Below, in pieces: positions 13,430 through 24,900 of a stretch of 64,000 bases of DNA (position 1 is its first letter; the number at the start of each line of letters is the position of its first letter). The DNA comes from Chaetoderma sp. LZ-2023a. Taxonomy: Eukaryota; Mollusca; Caudofoveata; Chaetodermatida; Chaetodermatidae. The stretch is taken from assembly GCA_034401795.1 (NCBI GenBank), contig CM067374.1, forward strand, positions 134,083,319 to 134,147,318. Direction: 5' to 3'. A model generated the notes under the pieces. That model worked only from the letters and a program-made list of their open reading frames with translations, had not been told where the DNA came from and ran no database searches. The translations under genes were made by a program, and so were the position numbers.

Positions 13430-13940
13430 TTAATTGCAAAGTTGAATTAGGGACTCGTGTGCCAAATTCTATTTCACAACTTAATACATTATATTAACCT
13501 ATAAGTAATGAATTCAGCATATGTTAAGATTTATTTCGTTTCATTACATCTAACCCCAAAATTAAAGCCTCTGTAAGCACACAATTTTGACAACTTTATT
13601 TTAAATCATTCTGCAGTGAATATGCATCTTTAATATACTCATCAGATTTGACGCTGTTTCTGAATCAGCTACTGGCTGATGCTTTATAGTGGAGATATTC
13701 ATGACAACCATACATGTACTGAACCATTGCTAGTCTGGAATTGCTGATTGACATGTCAATATGTCCCTAATTCAAGTTCACAACTAAAGGAATAGTATTA
13801 CTTTATACAGAATGAAATCATCATATGTGAAGGTTTATTTAATTTTATTACACGGATGTACATACTTTATGTCTCTAAAAGTATACAACTTAAATCATTT
13901 TAATTTCAAGCATTCTGGTGTGAATGTGCACATTTAAATA
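13430..13940. repeat. Foldback family F2, two right-arm copies
   Basis: 13432-13640 and 13740-13935 both show the family order: GAATTAGGGAC or its complement, CATATGTTAAGATTTATTTC-like sequence, a TACAACTT-type stretch and an end at GTGAATATGCACATTT or a close variant. Non-coding. Confidence 0.65.
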
Positions 13941-14032
13941 GTAAATCCATACAAAAACCGATTCGTACACGTGCCGGACTTTAAACTGTTCTTGACAGAG
14001 CTAGCTACGTTATTCATTATGAATTATGATTG

Positions 14033-14040
14033 TGACGTCA
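14033..14040. promoter_or_regulatory. CRE/ATF octamer TGACGTCA
   Basis: Exact palindromic CRE about 80 bp beyond the 3' end of the GPCR gene, in a fragment of the P1 repeat tail (TCAGATTACCTGTGACG follows). Function is unproven; the site most likely came with the repeat. Confidence 0.4.
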
Positions 14041-14117
14041 GATTACCTGTGACGGAATGTATTGTGACTTTATATACGTGAATGATAGATCACATCCATC
14101 TTTTGTTTTCGTTTTAA

Positions 14118-15068
14118 TCAAGAACATAAAAACCTCTGAATATCGCTTCTTATTGACTTCACAGCTATCATGTACACGAGTGGATTCAAAGTACTATTGT
14201 AGGCAATCATGTACAATAAGGTAAGGAACAACTTATCTTGGTAAGCTCCCTCATCAGGGGCGTAGGTCCGAAGTACTCCGTATATATTCACCGGGCACCA
14301 TGCTATGAAGAATAATATTATCACTATGGCAACTGCACGTGCATCGGTATTGTGACGGTACTGTTGTATGTGTTTTGTGTCTTTCGTTTGACAGAAAAGG
14401 TGCACGTATTTCAGAAGATGCATGATTAAGATGATGGTACAAGGGATGGCTGTATCCAGCACCAGATAACACCATTCTCTAATTACGACATTTCCGGAAA
14501 ATCCGCATAAAGGTAATACCTTCCCATCATACACCACGTCAGCCGCATAATAGAAAATGATAATTACTGTCCATGCCAAAACACTTCCAATCCATATTCC
14601 AATACACAGTTTGACGACAAATCCTACCGTAACCCTTGCCCTGGCATGTAGAGGATAACAGAGTTGGTAGTATCTAAGACACGAGAAGAAGGCCAGGTGA
14701 TATGCGCTTCCAGAGAGGCCACACCCTCCCAACAGCATCACTATCTTACATGTCAATGTGGGGTATAATGCAGTGATTGTAGGATAGAGCAGCCCCGCCC
14801 ATCCAACTGTTCCAATACAAGATATGAGATCAGTAAGAGCGAGACTGGCAATGAATGTGAACAAAGGTGATTTGTATTTCTTGGAGGCGATTATGTAGTA
14901 GATTAAGAGAATGTTAAGGGCAGCGCCAATTGGGAGGCAGGCCACTGGAAATTGTTTATAGAAGAATTCCGGTATTTGGTCATTGCTGCTTAAGGCTAAT
15001 GGAAAGTCGTCATGTGCTGCTGCAGACATAGTGTTAGAAGTCGTATGTGAAGTGTTTCGCATTGTCAT
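14118..15068 (-). CDS. Rhodopsin-like (class A) GPCR, intronless, copy 1
   Basis: A 316-residue seven-helix receptor in a single exon. Class A landmarks are clear: N52 in GAALN (TM1), D80 in LALTD (TM2), C107 before TM3 with partner C188 in the second extracellular loop, R132 in CLRYYQLCYPL (the DRY box reads LRY), W257-C-P259 in FFIAWCPVN (TM6) and NPLVY at 295-299 (TM7). The extracellular N-terminus has an N-glycosylation site (NTS at 5-7). The C-tail is very short and ends FLCS. No opsin lysine is present, so it is not a photopigment. The ligand is unknown; TM6-TM7 recall melatonin-like receptors only loosely. The ATG gives a plausible 40-residue N-terminus. The paralogue is at 58269-59237. 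It acts in the plasma membrane, probably through G proteins. Confidence 0.9.
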   Translation of the reverse strand: MTMRNTSHTTSNTMSAAAHDDFPLALSSNDQIPEFFYKQFPVACLPIGAALNILLIYYIIASKKYKSPLFTFIASLALTDLISCIGTVGWAGLLYPTITALYPTLTCKIVMLLGGCGLSGSAYHLAFFSCLRYYQLCYPLHARARVTVGFVVKLCIGIWIGSVLAWTVIIIFYYAADVVYDGKVLPLCGFSGNVVIREWCYLVLDTAIPCTIILIMHLLKYVHLFCQTKDTKHIQQYRHNTDARAVAIVIILFFIAWCPVNIYGVLRTYAPDEGAYQDKLFLTLLYMIAYNSTLNPLVYMIAVKSIRSDIQRFLCS

Positions 15069-15289
15069 GTTGTACTTCTCGGGGAAATGGTGATTATATC
15101 AAGATACCGAAATAGCTGTACGTTTACTGCTGTATCCACGAGACGCAATAAAATAATAATTTAATAAAACAGTGTAGACATATTTAGGGACAAATGTATT
15201 TAGCAGTGAATCAATTCATTTAAGAACACCTGGACCATATGTACCAAAATTGCGTTGTTACAGTTACTGCACCATCGAACAACAATGAT

Positions 15290-15725
15290 GGTACCCGATC
15301 TGTCACTCAAATATCTGACGTCATAATCAAATACATCACGAGTTAGCTCACTTCACAATCAAAATTACTTGTCTCTGTCACGAAAGTCTAAATCCCGTGC
15401 GCTGTGTATGAATGTTATGTCTTTTATGAATTGGTTATGTGTTGCATCCACTGACAGTCAAATCAGTTGTATGATACCCAACAGCTTACATTACCTTGAC
15501 ATTTAGCCTCTGGGCATTCCTATTTCAAAGTTTCAAATTGATCAACTCAACACAGGTCTAAAGTGATAAATGTCCATAGGCAGCAACAGCATCCAGTCAA
15601 ATTACTTTCAAAATATTCAATAACGTACTTGTATAGTTTTCTGCAAATTGATAGTCAGGGAGTTCAGAGATCGACCGATCCCTATACAAGCGAGGTGTGG
15701 GTGGAGCTTAGCTAGAGATGGGCGG
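15290..15725 (-). repeat. P1 repeat fragments, reverse orientation
   Basis: TGACGTCATAATC lies near 15316. At 15573-15725 one palindrome arm (GCAGCAACAGCATCCAGTC) leads into the family's other flank in reverse (GAGATGGGCGGGG at its end). It lies upstream of GPCR copy 1. Confidence 0.65.
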
Positions 15726-15824
15726 GGAATAAATGGAACTGGAGCCCTATATTCGTGCTAGAAGTACAATATGTACATCTAATAAATCAACAGGGGTCCA
15801 GGCCACGAAAATTACACGTTTACA

Positions 15825-15920
15825 CTCTAGTCAAATTAGTTTCGAAATATTCAACAGCATGTTTATTAAATAGTAGCGGCATACAATTCGTACACAGTGA
15901 CTGACTATTAAGAGTTGCAG
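15825..15920 (+). repeat. P1 repeat fragment
   Basis: Half palindrome (AGTCAAATTAGTTTCGAAAT) plus ATACAATTCGTACA and GACTATTAAGAG. Immediately after it, at about 15935-16010, is a piece of the F3 family (GTCATTCCAGTGATAAATT). Confidence 0.65.
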
Positions 15921-16009
15921 ATTGGGCTCGGTAACAGAGCAAGTCATTCCAGTGATAAATTAAAAAAATTCTCTTCTCTCGGCATACACATGGACACTGG
16001 CTAAGAGAA

Positions 16010-16750
16010 AACATGAATTTTCATTTTCATTACCGATTTGATGGACGGTATCTGCAGTGGTCTAGAGAAATGCTCATTTGCAGGCCAACTTGAAACTATT
16101 TTTTGTAAATTTACAAAGAAATATTCTCCTTAGCCCCGTAAAATTTGTAATTTTCCTGGAAAATCTTGACTATTAAAACCGTTAATTGATTTATGCTTCC
16201 ATGTGAGCGCTTTTAGGCGCTGTTAACACAACAGGGGTTATTAATTAATCACACAGTTATATTCGGCAGTATCACACTCTTGTCCGTCTTCGTACTACGT
16301 CTGCAGACTGAGCACCATAGACATAATGCATTAGATTGTAAATAAAGTATATATGTAGTATAGTGCAAATTGTTAATTAACCCTTTTTGATAGGAATTAT
16401 CAGATATCAATCTTGTTGAGAAAGGGAAAATGCGAATTCACAAGTAATAACGCAGTCGATTGTGCAGATGTCTTTGTTGTTCAGTATACGTGATAAGGAT
16501 GACAGGGCAGCGCGAATATCGATCAACCTGCGACAGAATTGCACATACAGCTACGAATTAGTTATTATCTGAAGAGACGATCTTAGACAAAACATCATCT
16601 TATATGTTTTCAGATATACGTTAGTGAATAGTAAATGTAGCAATTATTTTTGTTTAGCAACGTAGTTGGTAATAAACAACGTGTAGGTTAGCAGATGACA
16701 GAATATGTTGATGTAATAACTGATGACATGATTGGAATGGCCCTTTGCAC
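16010..16750. other. Intergenic, no gene recognised
   Basis: AT-rich, no supported open frame. At about 16575-16640, ATATGTTTTCAGATATACG repeats a phrase found at 17172-17190, so part of this stretch is duplicated. Confidence 0.5.
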
Positions 16751-16756
16751 TTTATC

Positions 16757-17105
16757 CATGCCCCGCCCATCTCTAGCTAAGCTCAACCCACATCTCGCTC
16801 GTGTTGGGATCGATCGATCCGTGAACTCCCTGACTATTAGTTTCTAGAAAATTATACTTATAAGCTATTGAATATTTTGAACCTAATTTGACTGGGTGCT
16901 GTTGATGCCTGTAGGGGCAGTCAAGTTTGTTTCAAAATACTCGACATAATGTTTATTAAATAGTAAAGACATACACTTCGTACAACGTGTCGGACTATTA
17001 AGCATTAAGGACAGACTATATAGAATCATTCATGATGTCATCATTATGAGATCAGCCTTCACGTCACGTGGTTGATTATGATGTCATATGATTGAGCGAG
17101 GAAAA
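16757..17105 (+). repeat. P1 repeat, near-complete copy
   Basis: Begins GCCCCGCCCATCTCTAGC and runs through GTTGGGATCGATCGATC and a decayed palindrome (arms near 16865-16950). It ends with ACGTCACGTGGTTGATTATG and a CRE-like half site. Confidence 0.8.
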
Positions 17106-17235
17106 TGATTCACGAATTGGTATCTGAAGAGAAGATCGTTAATTACCATTCTCAGAAAAAAACATCATCTCATATGTTTTCAGATATACGTTAGTGAATA
17201 ATAAATGTAGCAATTTTTTAACCGTTCCAACTTTA

Positions 17236-17600
17236 TATATGCCACGCCCATCTCTAGCTTAGCACCACCCACACATGGCTCATGCTGGGATCGTTCAATC
17301 CGTGGACTCCCTGACTATCAATTTCCAGAAAACCATACAGGTAAGCTATATATATGAATATTTTGGAACTAATTTGACTGGACGTTGTTACGGCTTATGG
17401 CAGCAACAGCGTCCAAGCAATTTAGTTTCAAACTATTCATCAACATGTGTATTAAATAGTAGAGACATACAATTCATACAACGTATCGGACTATTAAGAG
17501 TTAAAGACGGGCTAAATAGAATCATTTATGACGTAATGATTATGACGTCACCCTACATGTCACTTAGCTGATTATGTCGTCATAAAACGTCATATGATAG
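17236..17600 (+). repeat. P1 repeat, near-complete copy
   Basis: Same order as the copy just upstream. The palindrome (about 17355-17440) pairs TTTTGGAACTAATTTGACTG with its complement around GGCTTATGGCAGC. The tail has TATGACGTCACC near 17545. The two adjacent copies share direction. Confidence 0.8.
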
Positions 17601-17664
17601 ATGGATACTCTAGCAAGGTCCAATATTACCCTCGCACCGTCAGTATGGGAAGAGTGTAATTGTA

Positions 17665-17950
17665 TTCGTGCCTGTCTGTATGTCTGTCTTGTTGTCTGCC
17701 TGTCTGTTTGTCTTTATGCATGCCTGCCTGTCTGCCTGTGTTGCTGTATGCACGCCTGCATGTCCTGCTGCGGGCATGTCTGCCTGTCTGGCTGTATGCA
17801 CGCATGCATGACCTGCTGTGGGCATGTCTGCCTGTCTGGCTGTATGCATGCCTGCATGTCCTGCTGTATGCATGTCTGCTTGTATACATGTCTGCATGTC
17901 TTGCTGTATGTATGGCTGTCTGTCTTGCTGTATTTACGCCTGTCTGGCTT
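17665..17950. repeat. TGYC-rich minisatellite
   Basis: Degenerate TGTC/TGCC repeats with a higher-order unit of about 48 bp (CTGTATGCAYGCCTGCATG... starting near 17747 and 17795). The apparent cysteine-rich open frames on both strands are by-products of the repeat. Confidence 0.85.
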
Positions 17951-18286
17951 GTTGCATGAAAAACCTGCCTGCTCAGACATGTCTTCGAAAAAACTGACTG
18001 ATACGATGTGGATCAAATTTTAAGAGGCAAGATTATTTCCAGACGTAAGTCCTCATCTGGATAAAAGAAGCTGGATCCACATCGGGTCGAATTCTGGATC
18101 TATGGATATCCCGGAAACCACTCGTACGAGTTGGGTCATATTCTTACACAAGACTATGTGTGGCCTTACACAAAATGTTGTGTGTGATCCAAGAATATCA
18201 GTAATAATCCTAAAAAAAAATCCGGACAATACGAAAACATTTCCGAGAAGAGTGGAAAAGTGAGGGAGACAGCGTTATTGAATATA

Positions 18287-18618
<332 letters not shown>

Positions 18619-19866
18619 TGTGAATTTAGTGGCTGAAACAATTTTGTTCAAAGATTGCTCAGCTATCGGACGAATCATTAATAGCAAGGAGAAAGAATTG
18701 TTAATAACCCTGCTATCTGTAGGAGTGTGGGCCATCTGGAAGCATCGGTGTTCAGAGGCCAGAGATGAAACCGGCAACAACCATCAGGGAGCCATACAAG
18801 CTATATTTCGGTCATTGTTGATAAACTGCACTCATTGTGAATTTTACAGGCTAGTAGAACATGGGAGAGAAAGTAGATTTAATGACGTATGGTGCAAAAC
18901 TGGCCTGGTATCAATTGAATACGGATATCTAAAAAAATCAGAAGCGGAACTTGTATAAGCTAGCACACTCGCTGCTTGCTGTATATTGATAAATGCTATT
19001 TTAATTTAATTTGATTGCCTTTGTTTTAAAATTTTAATGCCTTAGGAGACTCTAATCTTGACGAATATCCTAACCTTGGGATCAGTATATTTAAATATCA
19101 AATGAGCATTATGTCAATATTCTGGAGGTGATCCGATTTTCAAGTTAACAGAGTGTGATATCTTACAATTAGCTCCCTGTTGTAAATATTTACTGTAGGT
19201 GTATTTGTTCCAGGGTAATTTGCAAAAACTTACAATAAAGTAAATTTAGAATGTGAACCCAAAGCGCCATCTAAGGAGTCATAGTTTGTATACTTTTACT
19301 TTGTGCATTATATTATATAAAGGCTACTACGTCCGTTGGGCATTTAAGAATTGGCTAACTGGCGTCAATGAGTGACTTTTTGTTACTTATTGAAGAGTCA
19401 CCTCGCCACTTGTTGGCGAGCTGCACTCGCCATTTGGCCCTACTACTATACGGTGTGCTACGTTAAACTACATATAATCTACTTAGCCTGCCGGTCATGA
19501 ATCGGCTCAATGGCATCAATGATTAGCAGTAGCTTACTGCTAATTATTGACGAGTCGCTTTACCATTTGTTGGTTAGCCAGTTGGGCCTACTACTACACG
19601 GTGTGCAAATAGCAATGTCTGTTGAATTATGTTATGTTATCAGCTCTTTATTAATTATGTTTTCTATGTAGTTATGCCACGGTTGTGGTATATGATAATA
19701 GAGTATTTTAGCTTGCACTGTTTTGACATGTTAGGTTTGTATTGTTATTCTATTAATAAAGCCTGCTATTTCAACCGATTTTTTATGGGGGTTTGCAAGC
19801 CTTTTTAAAGGAGTTCCTCCGTGAAGTGTATCCGACTGCGTCAGCGTCGGATTTTCCAAAAAAAAA
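18619..19866 (+). mobile_element. 5'-truncated Tx1/L1-like LINE, copy 1
   Basis: Nearly identical to 25463-26700 of the long copy: the last 110 or so codons of ORF2 (18620-18958, still open and ending SEAELV), then the 3' UTR and an A-rich end at 19858-19866. It lies inside the AGT array in the same direction as the long copy. At 18888-18890 a TGG codon stands where the long copy has TAG (25735-25737), so this copy keeps the original reading there. Confidence 0.9.
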
Positions 19867-19867
19867 G

Positions 19868-19889
19868 GAGTAGTAATAGTAGTAGTAGT
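19868..19889. repeat. Short AGT tract between the two LINEs
   Basis: About seven AGT units with one AAT variant separate the A-tail of copy 1 from the 5' leader of copy 2. Confidence 0.85.
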
Positions 19890-20310
19890 CGAAGTGAACG
19901 CACGCGTTTATTTAGCTCTGCAATTGCTGCCCGAATTTGCTAGTTTCTTACGCGATTTTGTGGATAAATTTTATACATATATTTCGTATTAGTATTTGCT
20001 TTCAAACTTTATGTTTAATTTGTAGATTCTTGTCTTGGTTGGAGCGCATTTTGTGTCTCCATTTTCTAAAGGCATTCCTCTTAGCTGGCGGTTTCCGCCA
20101 TTTAATAGGGCTCCTCTTACTGAGGTCAATGCAATGCATTTCTCCCCGCGCCAGTCTGCTATTTCTATAGTTCGTAGGCTAGCGCATTATATTTGGCAAG
20201 ATCGCTTGAGTGAGTGGATTTAATTCCTTTGTCATTTGTAAGCACAAGCCTAGTTCTTTAATTATATAAATCCTTATAGTCAGTTGGCTGTCCCCGGTCA
20301 ACTCGAACAG

Positions 20311-20448
20311 ACTAACAAATATATGACTGTACTATCTATTCATATATTTGTTAGTATACTTTAATCGGCTAGGTGTTAGTGAACCACTTAGAAAGTGGTT
20401 CAAACTAACAAATATACGACTGTACTCTCTATTCGTATATTTGTTGGT
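20311..20448 (+). other. Three stem-loops in the LINE 5' leader
   Basis: Hairpin A: 20311-20326 pairs with 20340-20355, a 16-bp perfect stem with a 13-nt loop. Hairpin B: 20381-20389 pairs with 20393-20401, a 9-bp perfect stem with loop AGA. Hairpin C: 20404-20419 pairs with 20433-20448, 16 bp with one G-U pair. A and C are related in sequence and have nearly the same loop (CTGTACTATCTAT versus CTGTACTCTCTAT). One base pair differs between them as a compensatory U-A to C-G change. This suggests a selected RNA structure 130 nt ahead of ORF1. Confidence 0.85.
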
Positions 20449-20580
20449 AGCCGTCAGGGTTTCAAAAGGGGACACTATTTATTTGGTGTTTAGCTCTTTC
20501 CCTGACGTCCTGGTGTTATATAAGTATATATTTATATTATATATTGTAGTAGTATGGGGTTCCTCCTTTTATAAACCACC

Positions 20581-21938
20581 ATGGCAACCTATAAGCTTAC
20601 CCTAAGCCTTAAAATTTCAACTAGGGGGTGGGGTGTCACGGCTATCGACGTGTATCATGGGTTAAAGGACGTCGTTGGCGCGGGACCTGCTACTTTGCAG
20701 GGGCTTATCAATGTTACTAAAACTGTATGGAATCTAACAGTGTCAAATGAGGGGGTCAAGGAAAAGCTTCTGGAAGATGTTCTTATTGTAAAAGGTGAAG
20801 TTTGTAACGTAGAGGAAATCGAGTCAGATAGGTTGCTAGTGAAGATGAAAGTTCCACTAGAAATTCCAGATGACAGAATCATGAGTGAACTCAAGAAGTA
20901 TGGCAAAGTGCAAAAGATTGAACGGGAAACGTATCCCTTTGACAGAACGCTAGAAAACGGTGTAAGACGTATCTGGTTTGATAAAGTGGAAAGCCCGTTA
21001 CCAAGCAGATTGGTGCTTGATGGCAGCTTTGTCCTGCCCTTATGGTACAGAGGGCAAATTAAAGAATTCCGGATCTGCCTAAGTACTGACCATTTGGCAA
21101 CAGATTGTCCCAATCGAAACAAATGTTTGCTCTGTGGGTCAGTTGACCATTTTAAATGGCGATGTCCAAAAAATCAAAACAAGCCCTCAGTATCAGGAGA
21201 TAATCGCCCATTAAAGGATGCAACTGAGTCAAATGCTTCTGAAGCAACCACTACGGAAGCTGTTGTTGTGGTTCATGCCACTGTAAATGACACAAACAAA
21301 TCATCAAATCCTGTTATAAAGTAACTACAGTTGATGAAATTCATGTATTAGAGGAGGGTATAACCTTAAGTCAAGAAAATAATCAAAATGCAGTGGAGCC
21401 AAACGTTGCTGTAAAAGATACGCAGGAAAATGATGATCTTACAGAAGAGCCAGTTTACAATTCCTTCGAAGATGAATTAAAATTAGGACAGGATAAGTTT
21501 AGGACTCAGAAGACAGAAAGTTCAGTCGATTTTCCGCTAAGCCCACTTGATTTAAGTCAGCTTGAAGATATGGTAAATGATGCTCCTGCCAAACGTTACT
21601 TAAGTAGCAATAAGCGTCATAAAGAAGACAATAGCTCAGAATGTGAGATTGAAGTAAATGATATGGATGATGATACAATGTCAGTTGCAGAATCAGATGT
21701 GTCCATTCAAACACAGAGTTCACAGATGAAAGATGAAATGGTAATGTACCGATCAGAAGGGGGTGAAGTGTTAGTGCCATATGTAATGGTGAGAGGCGTG
21801 AAATATCGTATACTGCGCCATAGTTCTGATATTTCCAAATATGAATATTTGTCTGTGGTAGAACTAGGAAATATTGAATTCGCAGGAAAATTCTGTAAAT
21901 GGTCTAAGAAACGAGCTAAAAAAACCAAATCAAGTTAA
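20581..21938 (+). pseudogene. LINE ORF1 (nucleic-acid-binding protein), one frameshift
   Basis: The ATG at 20581 sits in a good Kozak context (CCACCATGG). The first 247 codons (to 21324) hold an N-terminal RNA-binding-like region and two zinc-knuckle sites: a degenerate one around CLSTDHLATDC, lacking the first cysteine, and an intact CLLCGSVDHFKWRC. The frame then shifts once near 21320, and an acidic C-terminal part continues to the TAA at 21936-21938, ending in a basic KKRAKKTKSS. The original protein would have been about 450 residues. It would coat LINE RNA and assist integration. Confidence 0.85.
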
Positions 21939-21942
21939 TCTA

Positions 21943-24900
21943 ATGATGGCGGTTGTAAACATCATTTTACATATTATGATTATCTGCACCATCAATTGCA
22001 GAGGATTAAATTCCGAATTCAAGCAGCGCCACTTGCTTGAAGAATTAGCATATGAGAGAGTTGATATTGCTTTTCTACAAGAGACCAAAATTTTAAAAAC
22101 TGAAGTGTATGAATCTCTCAAAGATATTTCAAAAGGGCAGATTTTTTTTTCTTTATCACAAGATAATAGTGCCGGAGTGGCCATTCTTATCCTGCCGCGC
22201 TGTCTCAACTATGTTGATGTTATATCGTCGTCATCAGATACAAATGGACGATGGATTTGTGTATCAATTGATGTACTAAACACAAGTTTAAATTTGATGT
22301 GCCTTTATGCATCTACCTCTCATCAATTGCGCGGTGAATTTCTAAATGATGTTTCCACAATAATTCAAGACAGAACACCTGAAAACCTAATTATGGGCGG
22401 TGACTTTAATTGCATATTAGACGAGGCTAAAGACAGAAACTCTAGGCCTAATTTTAATGACACATCGGATAATATTTTGAAACACATTTGTGAAAATAAA
22501 AGCTTGTTAGACACTTATCGGATTGAAAATCCAGAAGGCCAGGAATTTACTTGGTTTTCAACCGATGGAAGGTTAGCTTCAAGGTTAGACAGATCTATGT
22601 AGAACGTTCATTGAAAGGTTACATGTGTAAAACTAACATAAAACCAGTAACTTTCTCTGATCACAATATGTTTTCCATCACATTAGACAATGCTGACTGG
22701 GTCAAACGAGGAGATGGATTTTGGAAACTTAATGTAGCATTGCTACGAGATAGTTGCTATCGCAAATGTGTGGAAAGTTGTTGGAGGCATTGGGATGAAA
22801 GAAGAGGTTCGTATGAATGTATAACAGACTGGTGGGAAGATGCTAAATCAGACCTGAAATATATTTCAAGGCAGTATTCCATTAGGAAAGCACGTGAAAT
22901 ACGAAAGCGTAAAAAGCCGCTTCAGAGGTCGTTGTGTAAAATTAATAAGAAAATTAATGATGGGGAATATAATTATTACAAACTATTAGTTAAATTAAAA
23001 GGTAGACTAAATGAAATAGAGCAATATCAGTTTGATAGCGCCAAAATAAGGTCACGAGCACAAATGCACACCGAGGGCGAAAAGCCTACACGTTACTTTT
23101 GTAACTTGGAAAAAGCAAGAGGTATAGAGAAATTAATGCGCTCACTGAAGACTAATGATGGGGTATCAGTGTGCTCAAATGCAGAAATGATGGAAACAGT
23201 ATCCGAATTTTACAAATCAATGTATACATCTGAGGGAAGCGATGAAACTGCAACTAGAGATGATTTAGCTAATATAACGAAAAGACTTCCAGATTCATGT
23301 CGCGAAAGCTGTGACCAATCAATAACAATTGATGATTTGACAAACTCCCTCAAAGATATGAAGTTAGAAAGGTCTCCTGGATGTGACGGACTTCCAGTTG
23401 AATTTTATCAAACATTCTGGCACATATTTGGGCCAGTATTAGAAGAAATAACAACCAGCATTTTTAAGCAAGGGCATCTCCCTACATCGATGGCCCAAGC
23501 ATATGTTCGGCTTATATACAAGAGGGGTGACAGAAATAAAATACAGAATTATAGACCAATCTCTCTACTCTGTGTAGATTATAGGATTATTACTCGGGCA
23601 CTAACATTAAAACTTGGCGCAGTCCTAGGCGAAGTCATTCATGATGATCAAACCTGCTCTGTGCCAGGAAGATCAATATTAAACAACACTTTGCTTATAC
23701 GGGACCTTATTCAATTAGTTGAAAAGGATTGTATCCCAGCAGTAATAATAGCACTTGATAACGAGAAGGCGTTTGACAGACTAGAATGGGATTTCTTGTT
23801 TAAGTCTTTAGACCATATTGGCTTTGGTTCAAGATTTATTAAATGGGTCAATATTTTATATACTGATATAACAAGTTGCTATTTAGTAAACAATCAGCTA
23901 TCCAAACCCGTAGTGTTGGAACGAGGTGTCAGACATGGTTGCTCACTGTCCCCGCTTCTATTCGTCATAGCTATGGAATCGTTGGGGGCCACATTGAGGC
24001 AACGCAATGACTTTCAAGGAATATGTATACGTGGCGTAGAAAGGCCACTAAGGGTTTCTCAATATGCAGATGATACGACTGTGTTTGTGGGTAAAAATAC
24101 GGATTTTAGAATTTTAAATGGAGTATTAACAGATTTCCAAAATGCATCAGGGCTTAAAGTCAATAAAGATAAATCTAAGGGATTATTTTTGGCCGATTGG
24201 AAGGGCAGAACTGATAATGTGATGGATATTAACTGCTCAAATGATGTCCTAAAAATTTTGGGTATTTACTTTAGTAGAGAACAAAATGTATTACTAAACT
24301 GGGAAGAAAGGATATCCAAGCTAGTGTCCATTACTAAATTGGAAACGACGTCGCCTAACTGTCTTTGGCAGGACATTTGTCCGTAATAATTTAATTTTAG
24401 CTGGACTGTGGTATACCGCTTCTGTAGTTCATATGCCCAAATCAGTAGAGTCAAAGATCAACACGTTACTTTTGTCCTTCTTATGGGAGGACAAAGCCCA
24501 TTTAGTATCACAGTCAATCCTCACCAATGAAAAGCATGCCGGAGGCCTGGATTTGGTTAATGTTTAAGCAAAGTGTGCTTCTTTAAAATTGAAATTCTTG
24601 AATAAGTTACTTACTTCAAACTCATCTTGGTCAAGTGTTTCAAGGGCACTTCTCCAAAGGTACGTTGACCCATTTCCAGTAGAATGTTTATTTATGTGCA
24701 ATAAACTGCCACCTAATCATCAAAAGATTCCAAATGTATATAAAGAACAGCTCGAAGCCGTACACATATTTACACAATCAATGCCACAGCCCAATTGTTG
24801 GGAGGATGCCTTAGAGCAACGTCTTTGGGGCAACGAGTTGATTCGTGATAATGATGATGTATTATATTTGCCCTCTATGGCCAAAAATGGCATTCAATAT

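Larger units (their letters stand above)
10312..13435 (-). mobile_element. LINE with inverted 5' half (twin-priming structure)
   Basis: The endonuclease and early RT part of one LINE lies on the plus strand (11640-13400), and the later RT and C-terminal part on the minus strand (10325-11600). The plus half stops around the RT segment PIVLLNSIRK (read in a nearby frame), and the minus half resumes a little further into the same domain, so together they cover one element with little loss. Read along the minus strand, the order is an inverted 5' segment then a sense 3' segment, the arrangement left by twin priming during LINE integration. Confidence 0.75.

Noticed and set aside
14118-15068. Opsin
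   Set aside because: Seven-helix layout fits but TM7 lacks the retinal-binding lysine.
17601-18023. Cysteine-rich open frame resembling a small secreted toxin
   Set aside because: It follows the TGYC repeat in all frames on both strands; no signal peptide logic beyond the repeat, and no conserved cysteine spacing.
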